Shown piece by piece: positions 51,505 to 59,691 of a DNA stretch of 64,000 bases. Position 1 is the stretch's first letter; every line of letters begins with the position of its first letter. Origin of the DNA: Cytophagaceae bacterium. GTDB lineage: Bacteria; Bacteroidota; Bacteroidia; Flavobacteriales; Flavobacteriaceae. Under the pieces are notes generated by a model. The model was not told the DNA's origin. It made no database searches and saw only the letters and a list, made by a program, of their open reading frames with translations. Position numbers and translations under genes: made by a program. Location of the stretch: assembly GCA_002710685.1 (NCBI GenBank), contig PALD01000037.1, positions 62,001 through 126,000 of the forward strand, in the 5' to 3' direction.

Positions 51505-52935
51505 TCAACTCCGGCTTAAAATAGCCTTTAATTCTTCCCTTTCGGCGAAAAATATAACTATCAGATAGCTGAGCAGCAAGATAGCACTTACCACATAATT
51601 TCCCCTGAAAACATGAAATGAAACCGCTGATAAAACCACTGCCAGCACGAGATAAAAGCCTATTTTTTTTAGGTTATAAGGAACCTCATAGTACTTTTTG
51701 CCATACACAAATGATATGACCATCATAAAACCATAGGCGACAAGTGTTGCATAAGCTGATGCCATAAACCCAATCATGGGGATAAAGACTACATTGAGCA
51801 CTATGGTTAATATGGCACCCATTATGGAAAAATACATTCCATAAGAAGTCTTGTCAGTCAATTTGTACCACACAGAGAGGTTGTGGTAAATACCCAGGCA
51901 CAGGTTGGCCAGTAAAACCACGGGGACAATGTTGAGCGCTTTCCAGTACTCAGGGTTGCGGATGAGCAATTCTTTTAACAGGTCAATAAACACCATGACG
52001 GTCAATAGCCCACCAGCGCCCACAACCACAAAATATTTCATGATGGTGGCGTAGGTAAGGGGTGCGTTCTTGTTTTTTGCATGGTTGAAGAAAAAGGGTT
52101 CTGCACCCAGCCGGAAGGCCTGTATGAAGATTGTCATGAATACAGCCAACTTATAGCACCCGGAATATGCACCCATGATATCCTTGTCCAGCATGTTGCC
52201 CAGGAGCAGTTTATCGAGGTTTTCATTTACCACAAAGGCAAGCCCTGCAACCATGACCGGCCAGCCGTATTTCCATAAAGCAATGAACACCGACTTATCA
52301 AAAACCAATTTGACCTTAAAAAAATCTGGGGTAAGCAACAGGAAGGTCACCACACTTGCCGCCAGGTTTGAGATAAAGATATACTGTAAAAGGTCTGTGG
52401 GGTCGTAAAAGTCAAACCGCCAGCCATACCTGGGGATTGCCCAGAGAAAAAAGAAATTGAGCACCACATAAATGGCCAGGTTTACCAGTTTTAGTCCTGC
52501 AAACTTCATTGATTTTCCCCTGGCACGCAAGTAGGCAAAAGGTGCCACAACTAGCGTGTCAAGCGCCGTGACGGCAATCAAGAACCAAAAATACTTAAGG
52601 GGTAGCTCAAGGCCTTCTGCAATGGGATTTTTTAATGCAGCCAGGATGCCCGTGATTATTAGCGTTGATGCCGTCAATGCAATAAGGACGGTGCTGTACA
52701 CTTGTGTTTTTCTTTCGCTCTTAGCGAAAAACCTAAAAAAAGCAGTCTCCATGCCATAGGTGAACAGTACATTGAGAAATGCCGCACCCACATAAAATGA
52801 TGTGTTTACCGCATACCCAGCAGTGGGCAGCATTTGTGTATGCAGACCCACAAGAACAATGCTCATCACGCGGGGCATCACCGTGGCCAGGCCATAGATT
52901 GCCGTGTCCTGCACAAATCGCTTTAAAGTACTCAA
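51505..52935 (-). CDS. Polysaccharide/oligosaccharide flippase (MOP superfamily)
   Basis: A 476-residue membrane protein with about 12-14 hydrophobic helices, of the Wzx/MurJ-like MATE/MOP superfamily (polysaccharide biosynthesis protein). It begins with a cytoplasmic MSTLKRFVQDTAIYGLA segment typical of Wzx. It would flip undecaprenyl-linked glycans across the inner membrane. Its own surface glycan gene cluster is not here, apart from the adjacent nucleotidyltransferase. The gene starts at 52935 and leads a dut-nucleotidyltransferase-TPR run. Confidence 0.9.
   Translation of the reverse strand: MSTLKRFVQDTAIYGLATVMPRVMSIVLVGLHTQMLPTAGYAVNTSFYVGAAFLNVLFTYGMETAFFRFFAKSERKTQVYSTVLIALTASTLIITGILAALKNPIAEGLELPLKYFWFLIAVTALDTLVVAPFAYLRARGKSMKFAGLKLVNLAIYVVLNFFFLWAIPRYGWRFDFYDPTDLLQYIFISNLAASVVTFLLLTPDFFKVKLVFDKSVFIALWKYGWPVMVAGLAFVVNENLDKLLLGNMLDKDIMGAYSGCYKLAVFMTIFIQAFRLGAEPFFFNHAKNKNAPLTYATIMKYFVVVGAGGLLTVMVFIDLLKELLIRNPEYWKALNIVPVVLLANLCLGIYHNLSVWYKLTDKTSYGMYFSIMGAILTIVLNVVFIPMIGFMASAYATLVAYGFMMVISFVYGKKYYEVPYNLKKIGFYLVLAVVLSAVSFHVFRGNYVVSAILLLSYLIVIFFAEREELKAILSRS
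52713..52729. repeat. Dispersed palindrome TTTCGCT-CTT-AGCGAAA
   Basis: Seven-base arms around a three-base spacer, in the flippase coding region. Confidence 0.6.
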
Positions 52936-53012
52936 GAAATTGCCATTTTAAGGCTCAAAATTAAGGTTTTGGCTTGGGATGTCACCTAGGAGGTGTGGAG
53001 AATTCCTGTTTT

Positions 53013-53028
53013 TTTGGCTTTCGCCAAA
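53013..53028. repeat. Dispersed palindrome TTTGGC-TTTC-GCCAAA, perfect copy
   Basis: Two bases outside the stop codon of the minus-strand lipoprotein gene at 53030. Confidence 0.75.
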
Positions 53029-53029
53029 G

Positions 53030-53458
53030 TTACTCGTCACGTATAATTTTATCAATGATGTAGTACCATTGCTTGCCCGCTTCAGAATATACCAGCAATG
53101 CTTGATTATCACTCATGGCAACCGGTGGTTTTTCCGGCAGCTGTGGGTGGGGGTTTGCGGCCTCTTCACTCATGTCGCCAGAAAGTATGACATCCTTTTT
53201 TGCTGTAAAGAACTTTGCGGTATAAATGCCATTGTCTCCATATATTGCGGTCTTTTTGCCTTTAAAATATAGATTGACGAAGTTAACATCTCCTGGTACT
53301 TGTGAGATGGTCATGGTAACGGTCAAGCTATCCGTTTCTTCACTGAGCGTTGTGGACACTACCGAAAATGGAGGGTCCTTGACCAACTGATCATGGCTCG
53401 CACAGCCCAAGTGAAGCAAGAACAGGGTGGCCAAAGAGAAGGTAAGGAAGCTTTTCAT
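53030..53458 (-). CDS. Hypothetical lipoprotein near the atp operon
   Basis: A 142-residue protein with a lipoprotein signal (lipobox LHLGC, Cys19) and a beta-rich domain (VNFVNLYFKGKKTAIYGDNGIYTAKFF) followed by a proline-rich loop and a short C-terminal strand. I do not recognise a family. It lies 115 bases downstream of atpG, beyond the atp terminator, so it is a separate transcript. Confidence 0.75.
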   Translation of the reverse strand: MKSFLTFSLATLFLLHLGCASHDQLVKDPPFSVVSTTLSEETDSLTVTMTISQVPGDVNFVNLYFKGKKTAIYGDNGIYTAKFFTAKKDVILSGDMSEEAANPHPQLPEKPPVAMSDNQALLVYSEAGKQWYYIIDKIIRDE

Positions 53459-53517
53459 GCCAAGTATTTTTACTAAAGATAAGTATCAATGCCATGAATG
53501 TAAGCTAAAGGGGCATA

Positions 53518-53547
53518 AAAAAATCCCATGCAGGACATGGGATTTTT
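53518..53547 (-). terminator. Intrinsic terminator of the atp operon
   Basis: AAAATCCCATG and CATGGGATTTTT pair around CAGGA, 26 bases after the atpG stop codon; A/T runs on both sides allow use from either strand. Confidence 0.92.
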
Positions 53548-53573
53548 GAGTATTTGGAAAATTTTGATAGTAC

Positions 53574-54449
53574 TTAATTGTTCAATGCCTCGGCACCCCC
53601 TACAATCTCTAGGATTTCATTGGTAATCGCTGCTTGACGTGCTTTGTTATAGGTAAGCGTCAATTGATTTTTGAGGTCTTTTGCATTGTCGGTTGCCTTG
53701 TGCATCGCGGTCATACGTGCACCATGTTCACTGGCAACAGAATCCCTTATTCCCTTAAAAAATTGAGTTTTTAGGGCTTTTGGGATAAGTTGTTTTACGA
53801 TTTCTTCTTTTGAAGGCTCAAAAATGTAATCTATATTTTTGGGGCTTTCAACATTTTCAAATTGCTCTTTTAAAGGTACAATGGGCAAGAACTGCTCACG
53901 GGTCACGATTTGTGTCGCTGCATTCTTGAACTTGTTGTACAAAAGGTCGATTTGATCATATTCTCCATCAAGGAAAAGCTGCATTACCTCTTCTGCAATA
54001 CGTTCAACATTCTCAAAGGTAAGTTCATCAAAAACGCTATTCTCGTTTTGAATAACAGTGTTTGTCTTCTTTAAAAGGTCATTTGCCTTCTTGCCCACGG
54101 TCAAGAAGTGTACTTCCTTGCCTGCATAAGTGGTTTGAGCAAGGTTCTTGCTTTCTTTGACAATGTTACTGTTAAAAGCTCCCGCAAGGCCACGATTAGA
54201 AGAAATGGCCACGATAAGCACTTTCTTGACCTCGCGATTTTCTGCAAAACGGCTACCGCTATCGCCTTCAAGTGTTGAGCTCAAGCTTTGTAACAGTTCT
54301 GTCAATTTATCAGAATATGGTCGCATGGCAGTAATTGCATCCTGGGCTTTTTTCAACTTAGCAGCAGATACCATTTTCATAGCACTGGTAATCTGCATGG
54401 TTGATCCCACCGATGAAATCCTGTTACGTATTTCCTTTAAGTTTGCCAT
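53574..54449 (-). CDS. atpG: ATP synthase F1 subunit gamma
   Basis: The central rotor shaft of F1, joining the c-ring to the alpha-beta hexamer. The 291-residue protein has the N-terminal helix MANLKEIRNRISSVGSTMQITSAMKMV region and the C-terminal helix ending EILEIVGGAEALNN, the pair that forms the coiled coil inside the hexamer. It is the last gene of the operon and is followed by a strong terminator; atpD and atpC do not follow, which means they must be elsewhere on the chromosome. Confidence 0.97.
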   Translation of the reverse strand: MANLKEIRNRISSVGSTMQITSAMKMVSAAKLKKAQDAITAMRPYSDKLTELLQSLSSTLEGDSGSRFAENREVKKVLIVAISSNRGLAGAFNSNIVKESKNLAQTTYAGKEVHFLTVGKKANDLLKKTNTVIQNENSVFDELTFENVERIAEEVMQLFLDGEYDQIDLLYNKFKNAATQIVTREQFLPIVPLKEQFENVESPKNIDYIFEPSKEEIVKQLIPKALKTQFFKGIRDSVASEHGARMTAMHKATDNAKDLKNQLTLTYNKARQAAITNEILEIVGGAEALNN

Positions 54450-54479
54450 TCTTTTTAATTATGAATTAAGAATCCAGAA

Positions 54480-56054
54480 TTAATACTTTGCTGCCAGATC
54501 TTTAGCTACCGTTGTTAGGGTGTCAGTTACCTCGTCAGTAAGTTTTCCTGCTTTAAGGGTATCTAGTACATCCCTGTGCTTAGCATTCAGGAATTCTATA
54601 TAATCCCTTTCAAATTCCTTTACCTTTTCAACGGGCACATTACGCAGTAGATTTTTAGAACCTGCATAGATAATCGCGATTTGTTCTTCTACCGGGAACG
54701 GGTCATTTTGTGCCTGTTTCAGGATTTCCACGTTACGCTTTCCTTTTTCAATAACGTTCATGGTAGCCGCATCAAGGTCAGATCCAAATTTGGCGAAAGC
54801 CTCAAGTTCACGGTACTGTGCCTGGTCAAGCTTAAGCGTACCAGAAACCTTTTTCATAGATTTTATCTGGGCAGAACCACCCACACGTGATACAGAGATA
54901 CCCACGTTGATTGCGGGGCGCACACCAGAGTTGAAAAGATCTGACTCCAAGAATATCTGACCATCAGTAATAGAGATTACGTTAGTAGGGATATATGCTG
55001 ATACGTCACCTGCCTGTGTCTCGATGATAGGGAGGGCGGTCAATGAACCACCACCTTTTACTATGGGTTTCAAGGATTCTGGTAAATCGTTCATGTTCTT
55101 TGCAATCTCGTCATCTGCGATAACTTTTGCCGCACGCTCAAGAAGGCGGGAGTGCAGGAAGAAAACGTCACCTGGATAAGCCTCACGGCCTGGGGGACGA
55201 CGAAGCAAAAGCGATACCTCACGGTAAGCAACGGCTTGTTTGGAAAGGTCATCATAGATAATAAGGGCAGGACGACCGGTATCGCGGAAGTACTCCCCGA
55301 TTGCAGCTCCTGCAAATGGTGCATAAACCTGCATGGGTGCAGGGTCTGAAGCATTTGCCGCAACTATGGTTGTGTAGGCAAGGGCTCCTTTTTCTTCAAG
55401 GGTCTTTGCAATACCCGCAACGGTAGAAGCCTTTTGACCTATGGCAACATAGATACAATATACTGGCTCACCGGCATCATAAAATTCTTTTTGGTTTATG
55501 ATTGTATCGATACAAACCGTGGTCTTACCTGTCTGACGGTCACCAATCACTAGCTCACGCTGTCCACGTCCCACGGGAATCATGGCGTCAATGGACTTGA
55601 TACCTGTTTGCAATGGCTCATTTACCGGTTGACGGTAGATTACACCAGGAGCCTTGCGCTCTAGTGGCATTTCATAAAGTTCTCCTTCTATGGGCCCCTT
55701 GCCGTCAATGGGAGTACCAAGGGTGTCAACTACACGGCCCACGATGCCATTGCCCACTTTGATGGAGGCAATACGCTGGGTGCGTTTAACGACATCTCCT
55801 TCGGCAACTTGTTTTGATGGTCCCAGGAGTACGACCCCTACGTTGTCTTCTTCAAGGTTAAGTACAAGACCTTCCAGGCCTCCTTCAAATTCCACAAGCT
55901 CGCCATATTGAGCGTTAGAAAGTCCATAAACGCGGGCAATACCATCACCCACGGTTAAAACGGTTCCTACTTCGTTCAATGAAGCTGACGCCTCAAAACC
56001 GGATAGTTGCTTCTTAAGGATTGCCGAAACTTCTGCTGGTTTAACTTCTGCCAT
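54480..56054 (-). CDS. atpA: ATP synthase F1 subunit alpha
   Basis: The non-catalytic nucleotide-binding subunit of F1. The 524-residue protein begins with the delta-binding N-terminal helix ([14 protein letters not shown]), has the P-loop GDRQTGKT (about 170-177), the arginine-finger region (about 365-375) and ends with the DELSEEL-like helical domain. It starts 39 bases after atpH ends and ends 30 bases before atpG. A perfect copy of the dispersed palindrome lies just upstream, between atpH and atpA. Confidence 0.98.
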   Translation of the reverse strand: MAEVKPAEVSAILKKQLSGFEASASLNEVGTVLTVGDGIARVYGLSNAQYGELVEFEGGLEGLVLNLEEDNVGVVLLGPSKQVAEGDVVKRTQRIASIKVGNGIVGRVVDTLGTPIDGKGPIEGELYEMPLERKAPGVIYRQPVNEPLQTGIKSIDAMIPVGRGQRELVIGDRQTGKTTVCIDTIINQKEFYDAGEPVYCIYVAIGQKASTVAGIAKTLEEKGALAYTTIVAANASDPAPMQVYAPFAGAAIGEYFRDTGRPALIIYDDLSKQAVAYREVSLLLRRPPGREAYPGDVFFLHSRLLERAAKVIADDEIAKNMNDLPESLKPIVKGGGSLTALPIIETQAGDVSAYIPTNVISITDGQIFLESDLFNSGVRPAINVGISVSRVGGSAQIKSMKKVSGTLKLDQAQYRELEAFAKFGSDLDAATMNVIEKGKRNVEILKQAQNDPFPVEEQIAIIYAGSKNLLRNVPVEKVKEFERDYIEFLNAKHRDVLDTLKAGKLTDEVTDTLTTVAKDLAAKY

Positions 56055-56070
56055 TTTATTTGAATATATT

Positions 56071-56086
56071 TTTGGCGTACGCCAAA
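56071..56086. repeat. Dispersed palindrome TTTGGCGTACGCCAAA, perfect 16-mer
   Basis: A fully symmetrical copy in the 39-base gap between atpH and atpA. Confidence 0.75.
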
Positions 56087-56093
56087 TAACTAA

Positions 56094-56630
56094 TTATACG
56101 CTTTTACTTAATTTTTGTTCAACCTTGTATAGTTGACTTGCAATGCTTGCATCATATTGAACATCACCTATCCTAAGGATAAACCCTCCCAGTATTGCCG
56201 GGTCTATGGTATGTTCAAGTTTTGCTTTCTTGCTTTTTGTGATTTCCGTAACCTTTGCAAGTACCTTATCTTCTAATTTCTTGTTGAGCTCAACGGCGGT
56301 GGTAACCTGTGCCACGACCATGCCCTGGCTCTCATTGTACATCTTGATGTAGCTCTCTGCAACCTTGTCAAGAATATATGCGCGCTTGTTAGCAACAAGT
56401 ACGTCAATGATCTTGAGTGTTTCTTCATTTGCTCCACTAAAGACCTGGTGCAATGCTTCACGCTTGTCATCTCCCTTGATTACGGGACTTTTAAGTGCGA
56501 TGCGCAGTTCTTTGCTGGAGCTCAATGTTGCAACCACGGCCCTCATGTCATGATACACCGCCTCTACGGCACCTTTATCGCTGGCGCTTGAAAGTACGGC
56601 TTTTGCATATCGTATTGCTGCTCTTGACAT
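56094..56630 (-). CDS. atpH: ATP synthase F1 subunit delta
   Basis: Delta links the peripheral stalk (subunit b) to the top of the alpha-beta hexamer. The 178-residue protein starts MSRAAIRYAKAVLSSASDKG, the conserved N-terminal helix bundle, and ends with the C-terminal region GGFILRIGDVQYDASIASQL, as in the OSCP/delta family. It follows atpF by 10 bases and precedes atpA. Confidence 0.95.
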   Translation of the reverse strand: MSRAAIRYAKAVLSSASDKGAVEAVYHDMRAVVATLSSSKELRIALKSPVIKGDDKREALHQVFSGANEETLKIIDVLVANKRAYILDKVAESYIKMYNESQGMVVAQVTTAVELNKKLEDKVLAKVTEITKSKKAKLEHTIDPAILGGFILRIGDVQYDASIASQLYKVEQKLSKSV

Positions 56631-56639
56631 AGCCTGGGG

Positions 56640-57140
56640 TTAGTTTAATGTTGCGTCGTTAAGCATTTTATCTACGAGCTGGAGCTGCTTATCCTTGTCT
56701 GCCAATTCTGACTGGATCACTTTTTCTGCAATCTCTACAGATAGCTCGGCAACTTTGCTTTTAAGTTCTGCCACTGCTGCACGCTTCTCGGTCTCAATGG
56801 CTTCTTTGGCCTGGGTGATGATCTTGTTTGCTTGTTCCTTTGCTTCGGTTTCTGCGTCAGAGATCATCTTTGTCTTCATCTCACGGGCATCCTTGAGCAT
56901 GGTCTCACGCTCAGCACGCGCTTCTTGAAGCAGTTTTTCATTATCTGCTTGAAGGTTCTCCATCTCTTTACGCGCGTTTTCAGCAGAATCAAGGGCGTCC
57001 TTGATTCCCTGTTCGCGGTCGTTGAGTGATTTAAGGATGGGTTTCCAGGCAAATTTTCCCAAAAGGAAAATAAGAACCACTAAAACTAACAGCTGCCAGA
57101 AGAACAGACCGAATGAAAAATCGTTGATTAACTTTTCCAT
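56640..57140 (-). CDS. atpF: ATP synthase F0 subunit b
   Basis: Subunit b forms the peripheral stalk that holds F1 against the rotating c-ring. The 166-residue protein has one N-terminal membrane helix (about residues 9-28, GLFFWQLLVLVVLIFLLGKF) and a long charged helix rich in Glu, Ala and Lys. It lies 87 bases after atpE, behind a terminator-like hairpin at 57184-57208, and precedes atpH. Confidence 0.96.
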   Translation of the reverse strand: MEKLINDFSFGLFFWQLLVLVVLIFLLGKFAWKPILKSLNDREQGIKDALDSAENARKEMENLQADNEKLLQEARAERETMLKDAREMKTKMISDAETEAKEQANKIITQAKEAIETEKRAAVAELKSKVAELSVEIAEKVIQSELADKDKQLQLVDKMLNDATLN

Positions 57141-57183
57141 TTATACTTTGTTGTAATACCTAATTTTAAATAAACTAAAAAAT

Positions 57184-57208
57184 TTCCCGTAACCAACCGT
57201 TACGGGAA
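57184..57208 (-). terminator. Terminator-like hairpin between atpE and atpF
   Basis: TTCCCGTAAC and GTTACGGGAA form a perfect 10-bp stem around CAACC. On the minus strand a T-rich tract (ATTTTTTAG) follows. It may end part of the transcripts after atpE or stabilise the atpBE message. Confidence 0.75.
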
Positions 57209-57227
57209 GTTTTCTCTTTAGCTCTTG

Positions 57228-57428
<201 letters not shown>

Positions 57429-57462
57429 TTACTATTTAAAATTAAAAATGTTTGTTTTCTGA

Positions 57463-58584
57463 TTATACAATGGGGATTTCATCTCCTTCATCATGATCAC
57501 CGTGGTGATGCTCTTCAACAGCCATACCTATGTACAATGCGCTCAACAGGGTAAAGATATACGCCTGTAGGAACGCTACTAAGATCTCTATTACTGAAAT
57601 AAATAGGGTAAACCCAAAAAATGCAGGCCCCGCGATCCAGTTTTTGAATACCACGATCAATCCCAAAAGGCTCATTACCACCACGTGGCCCGCGGTAATA
57701 TTTGCATATAGACGTATCATAAGCGCAAATGGCTTGGTGAACATCCCTAGGATCTCGATGGGCATCAACACAATTTTCATGGGTACGGGAACCCCGGGCA
57801 TCCAGAAGATGTGTTTCCAGTAATCCTTGTTTGCACTAAACTGTACGATAAAGAATGTTATGAGAGCAAGGCAAAGGGTTACTGATATACTGTTTGTTAC
57901 ATTTACGCCCAGTGGGGTCAAGCCCAAAAGGTTAAGTATCCAGATAAAGAAGAAAACACTGAGCAGGAAGCTCATGTACTTCGCATATTTTTTCTCACCT
58001 ATGTTGGGGATGGCGATTTCATCACGCACATAGATTACCAGCGGCTCCAGGGCACGGTTAAAGCCCGTGGGTATTTTTTTCTTTGAATATGATTTTGCAA
58101 GACCTTTAAAAAGGAAGAACATGAGTATTGCTGTAAGTATGATGAGCAATACATTCTTGGTGATCGAGAAATCAAACGGCTTCTCATTTGTAGGGTGGCC
58201 CTCTTCATCAAGGTTGATGGTTCCTGAAGCATCTGTCCTGTAGATCTTGTTGTGGAAAATCTTGTAATGCTCACCATCAACTTCGGCCACGGCTTCACCA
58301 TGATGAAATTTTGAAGACATGAATACCTTGAGGCCACCATCTATCAAGATGATAGGTAGAGGGAAACCGGTGTGTGTACCCGCTTCTGCATCAGACCACA
58401 ACGTGAAGTCGTAAGAGTCTAGCAAGTGGTGGTCGATGTACTCCTTGATTTCCTCGCGGGTATCAACGGGGTCATTATCTTCAACCTCTTCGCTTCCATG
58501 ATGCCCTTCCTGGGCATGCACTGAAAATGAAAAAACTAACAGTAAGCTTAAAACGAAAAACTTAGCAATTTTAGATGGCTGCAT
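57463..58584 (-). CDS. atpB: ATP synthase F0 subunit a, with N-terminal extension
   Basis: Subunit a makes the half-channels for protons and carries the essential arginine, here in KPFALMIRLYANITAGH. The 373-residue protein is longer than the 271-residue E. coli form because of a signal-like start (MQPSKIAKFFVLSLLLVFSFSVHAQ) and about 110 extra residues before the first conserved helix; such extensions are usual in Bacteroidota. The tail EEHHHGDHDEGDE is histidine-rich. The gene has its own consensus promoter (58617-58645) and heads atpBEFHAG. Confidence 0.96.
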   Translation of the reverse strand: MQPSKIAKFFVLSLLLVFSFSVHAQEGHHGSEEVEDNDPVDTREEIKEYIDHHLLDSYDFTLWSDAEAGTHTGFPLPIILIDGGLKVFMSSKFHHGEAVAEVDGEHYKIFHNKIYRTDASGTINLDEEGHPTNEKPFDFSITKNVLLIILTAILMFFLFKGLAKSYSKKKIPTGFNRALEPLVIYVRDEIAIPNIGEKKYAKYMSFLLSVFFFIWILNLLGLTPLGVNVTNSISVTLCLALITFFIVQFSANKDYWKHIFWMPGVPVPMKIVLMPIEILGMFTKPFALMIRLYANITAGHVVVMSLLGLIVVFKNWIAGPAFFGFTLFISVIEILVAFLQAYIFTLLSALYIGMAVEEHHHGDHDEGDEIPIV

Positions 58585-58616
58585 TCTGGTCTAATTACGG
58601 TCTCTAAATTTCGGTG

Positions 58617-58645
58617 CAAATGTAAGCATTTCTTTATTTTGGCAA
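58617..58645 (-). promoter_or_regulatory. Promoter of the atpBEFHAG operon (TTG-N18-TACATTTG)
   Basis: On the minus strand TTG (58643-58645) and TACATTTG (58617-58624) are separated by 18 bases, a full consensus match, with the atpB ATG 33 bases downstream. Confidence 0.75.
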
Positions 58646-58690
58646 GCCATTTGCCTGTAATAAAATTTTTTCTTAAATAATATAACTAAA

Positions 58691-59089
58691 CTACTGTTTA
58701 TCAATATTTTGTGAATTATTCAGCAATTTTGCCACAATATAGATCTCCAGTGCAAGGCAACAAATGTAAGGAATGAAGAAATCAAAAAAGACGGTTTTGT
58801 CTATGGTAAAACCCCGTGTCTTGATAATAAAGATAAAGGCGATGAGCTTTACCGCACTGCCTACTAAAAATATATAGCCCAGCACGTCATTAAAACGCTT
58901 GCTCAAGAAAATGATGGTAGTGGTAAAAACAAAGGTGATCCCAAAGTTAAACTTATAGGCAAATGTTAACAGCGGTGGTGCCGGGTCTTCAAAAAAACCT
59001 GTTTCAAGGCCACAGTGCAGCACATAGGTACCTACGGCCACAAAACCAAACAAGAACAAAAAACGGCCCAGCGCCCGTATGGTGAACAT
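58691..59089 (-). CDS. DUF6168 family membrane protein, in the AtpI position
   Basis: A 132-residue membrane protein with four hydrophobic helices, starting MFTIRALGRFLFLFGFV. It lies between AtpZ and atpB, the place where AtpI is found in other bacteria, so it may help assemble the c-ring or support F0; this is inference from position. The start at 59089 is preferred because the longer frame passes through the AtpZ gene. I recall the family as DUF6168 in flavobacteria. It ends 106 bases before atpB, with the atp promoter in the gap. Confidence 0.75.
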   Translation of the reverse strand: MFTIRALGRFLFLFGFVAVGTYVLHCGLETGFFEDPAPPLLTFAYKFNFGITFVFTTTIIFLSKRFNDVLGYIFLVGSAVKLIAFIFIIKTRGFTIDKTVFFDFFIPYICCLALEIYIVAKLLNNSQNIDKQ

Positions 59090-59090
59090 G

Positions 59091-59321
59091 CTATTTATCG
59101 TTAAATTTTTTGAGCATTCTGAGCACGGCATAGAGAGAGGCCGCGACCCCAAACAAGACCAGCCCCAGCGTGAACCAGTTGGTCCCATCAGGATCACCGT
59201 ACCGCTCATCAAGTTTTTTGCCGCCCCAGGCACACAAGAAGATGGTTGCGCCCATTTGAAAGGCAATCCCCGAAAACATTGCCCAGTTCTTAAGCTGGTT
59301 TTTTGGCTTTTTCTCCTTCAT
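59091..59321 (-). CDS. AtpZ/AtpI family protein
   Basis: A 76-residue protein with two membrane helices (about 14-31 and 47-65), a basic N-terminus (MKEKKPKNQLKNW) and the conserved GKKLDERY segment between helices, as in AtpZ (PF09527). AtpZ/AtpI proteins help assemble the ATP synthase or carry Mg2+. Its start overlaps the bactofilin gene by 32 bases, and it ends one base before the DUF6168 start. Confidence 0.9.
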   Translation of the reverse strand: MKEKKPKNQLKNWAMFSGIAFQMGATIFLCAWGGKKLDERYGDPDGTNWFTLGLVLFGVAASLYAVLRMLKKFNDK

Positions 59322-59691
59322 CCATTGTTTTGTTCATCACCGTCTTGCCCATCTCACAGGTTGCATTGAAAACAGCTCCCGGGTCCACTGATAATTTTTG
59401 TGTTTTTACCTCGCCCTCAATAACGGCAGATGATTTTAGGGTTAGTATGCCAGAGACCTCTAGCTTGCCCATGATCTTGCCCTCCACATCTGCATCGGGG
59501 CATGTCAAGGTACCCTTGACCACTCCAGATTTTCCTATGACCACCCTACCCTTGACGGTAAGGTTGCCCTCAATCTCCCCATCTAGCCTAAAACCATCGT
59601 TTGAAGAAATGTCGCCCACAATCTTTGAGCCCTCGCTTATACGGTTTTGCTTGTTTCCTGGGTCAATGCCTATTGCTCTATCTTTTTTCAT
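59290..59691 (-). CDS. Bactofilin (polymer-forming cytoskeletal protein)
   Basis: A 133-residue protein made almost wholly of the bactofilin beta-helix: repeating short strands with Gly and Val at fixed positions (GDISSNDGFRLDGEIEGN, KGRVVIGKSGVVKGTLTC, SAVIEGEVKTQKLSVDPGA). Such proteins polymerise without nucleotide and mark positions in the cell, often guiding cell-wall enzymes. The tail (about 105-133) is lysine- and methionine-rich. The gene overlaps sprE by 4 bases upstream and AtpZ by 32 bases downstream. Confidence 0.94.
   Translation of the reverse strand: MKKDRAIGIDPGNKQNRISEGSKIVGDISSNDGFRLDGEIEGNLTVKGRVVIGKSGVVKGTLTCPDADVEGKIMGKLEVSGILTLKSSAVIEGEVKTQKLSVDPGAVFNATCEMGKTVMNKTMDEGEKAKKPA

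Noticed and set aside
54789..54802. Possible palindrome copy in atpA (TTTGGCGAAAGCCT)
   Set aside because: Only the inner arms pair, and the conserved ELEAFAKFG residues of AtpA are enough to explain the bases.
8012..56086. REP/RAYT-type elements as explanation of the palindromes
   Set aside because: No transposase-like RAYT gene is in the window and the copies lack the GTAG-type foot and fixed pairing of REP/REPIN elements; not excluded genome-wide.
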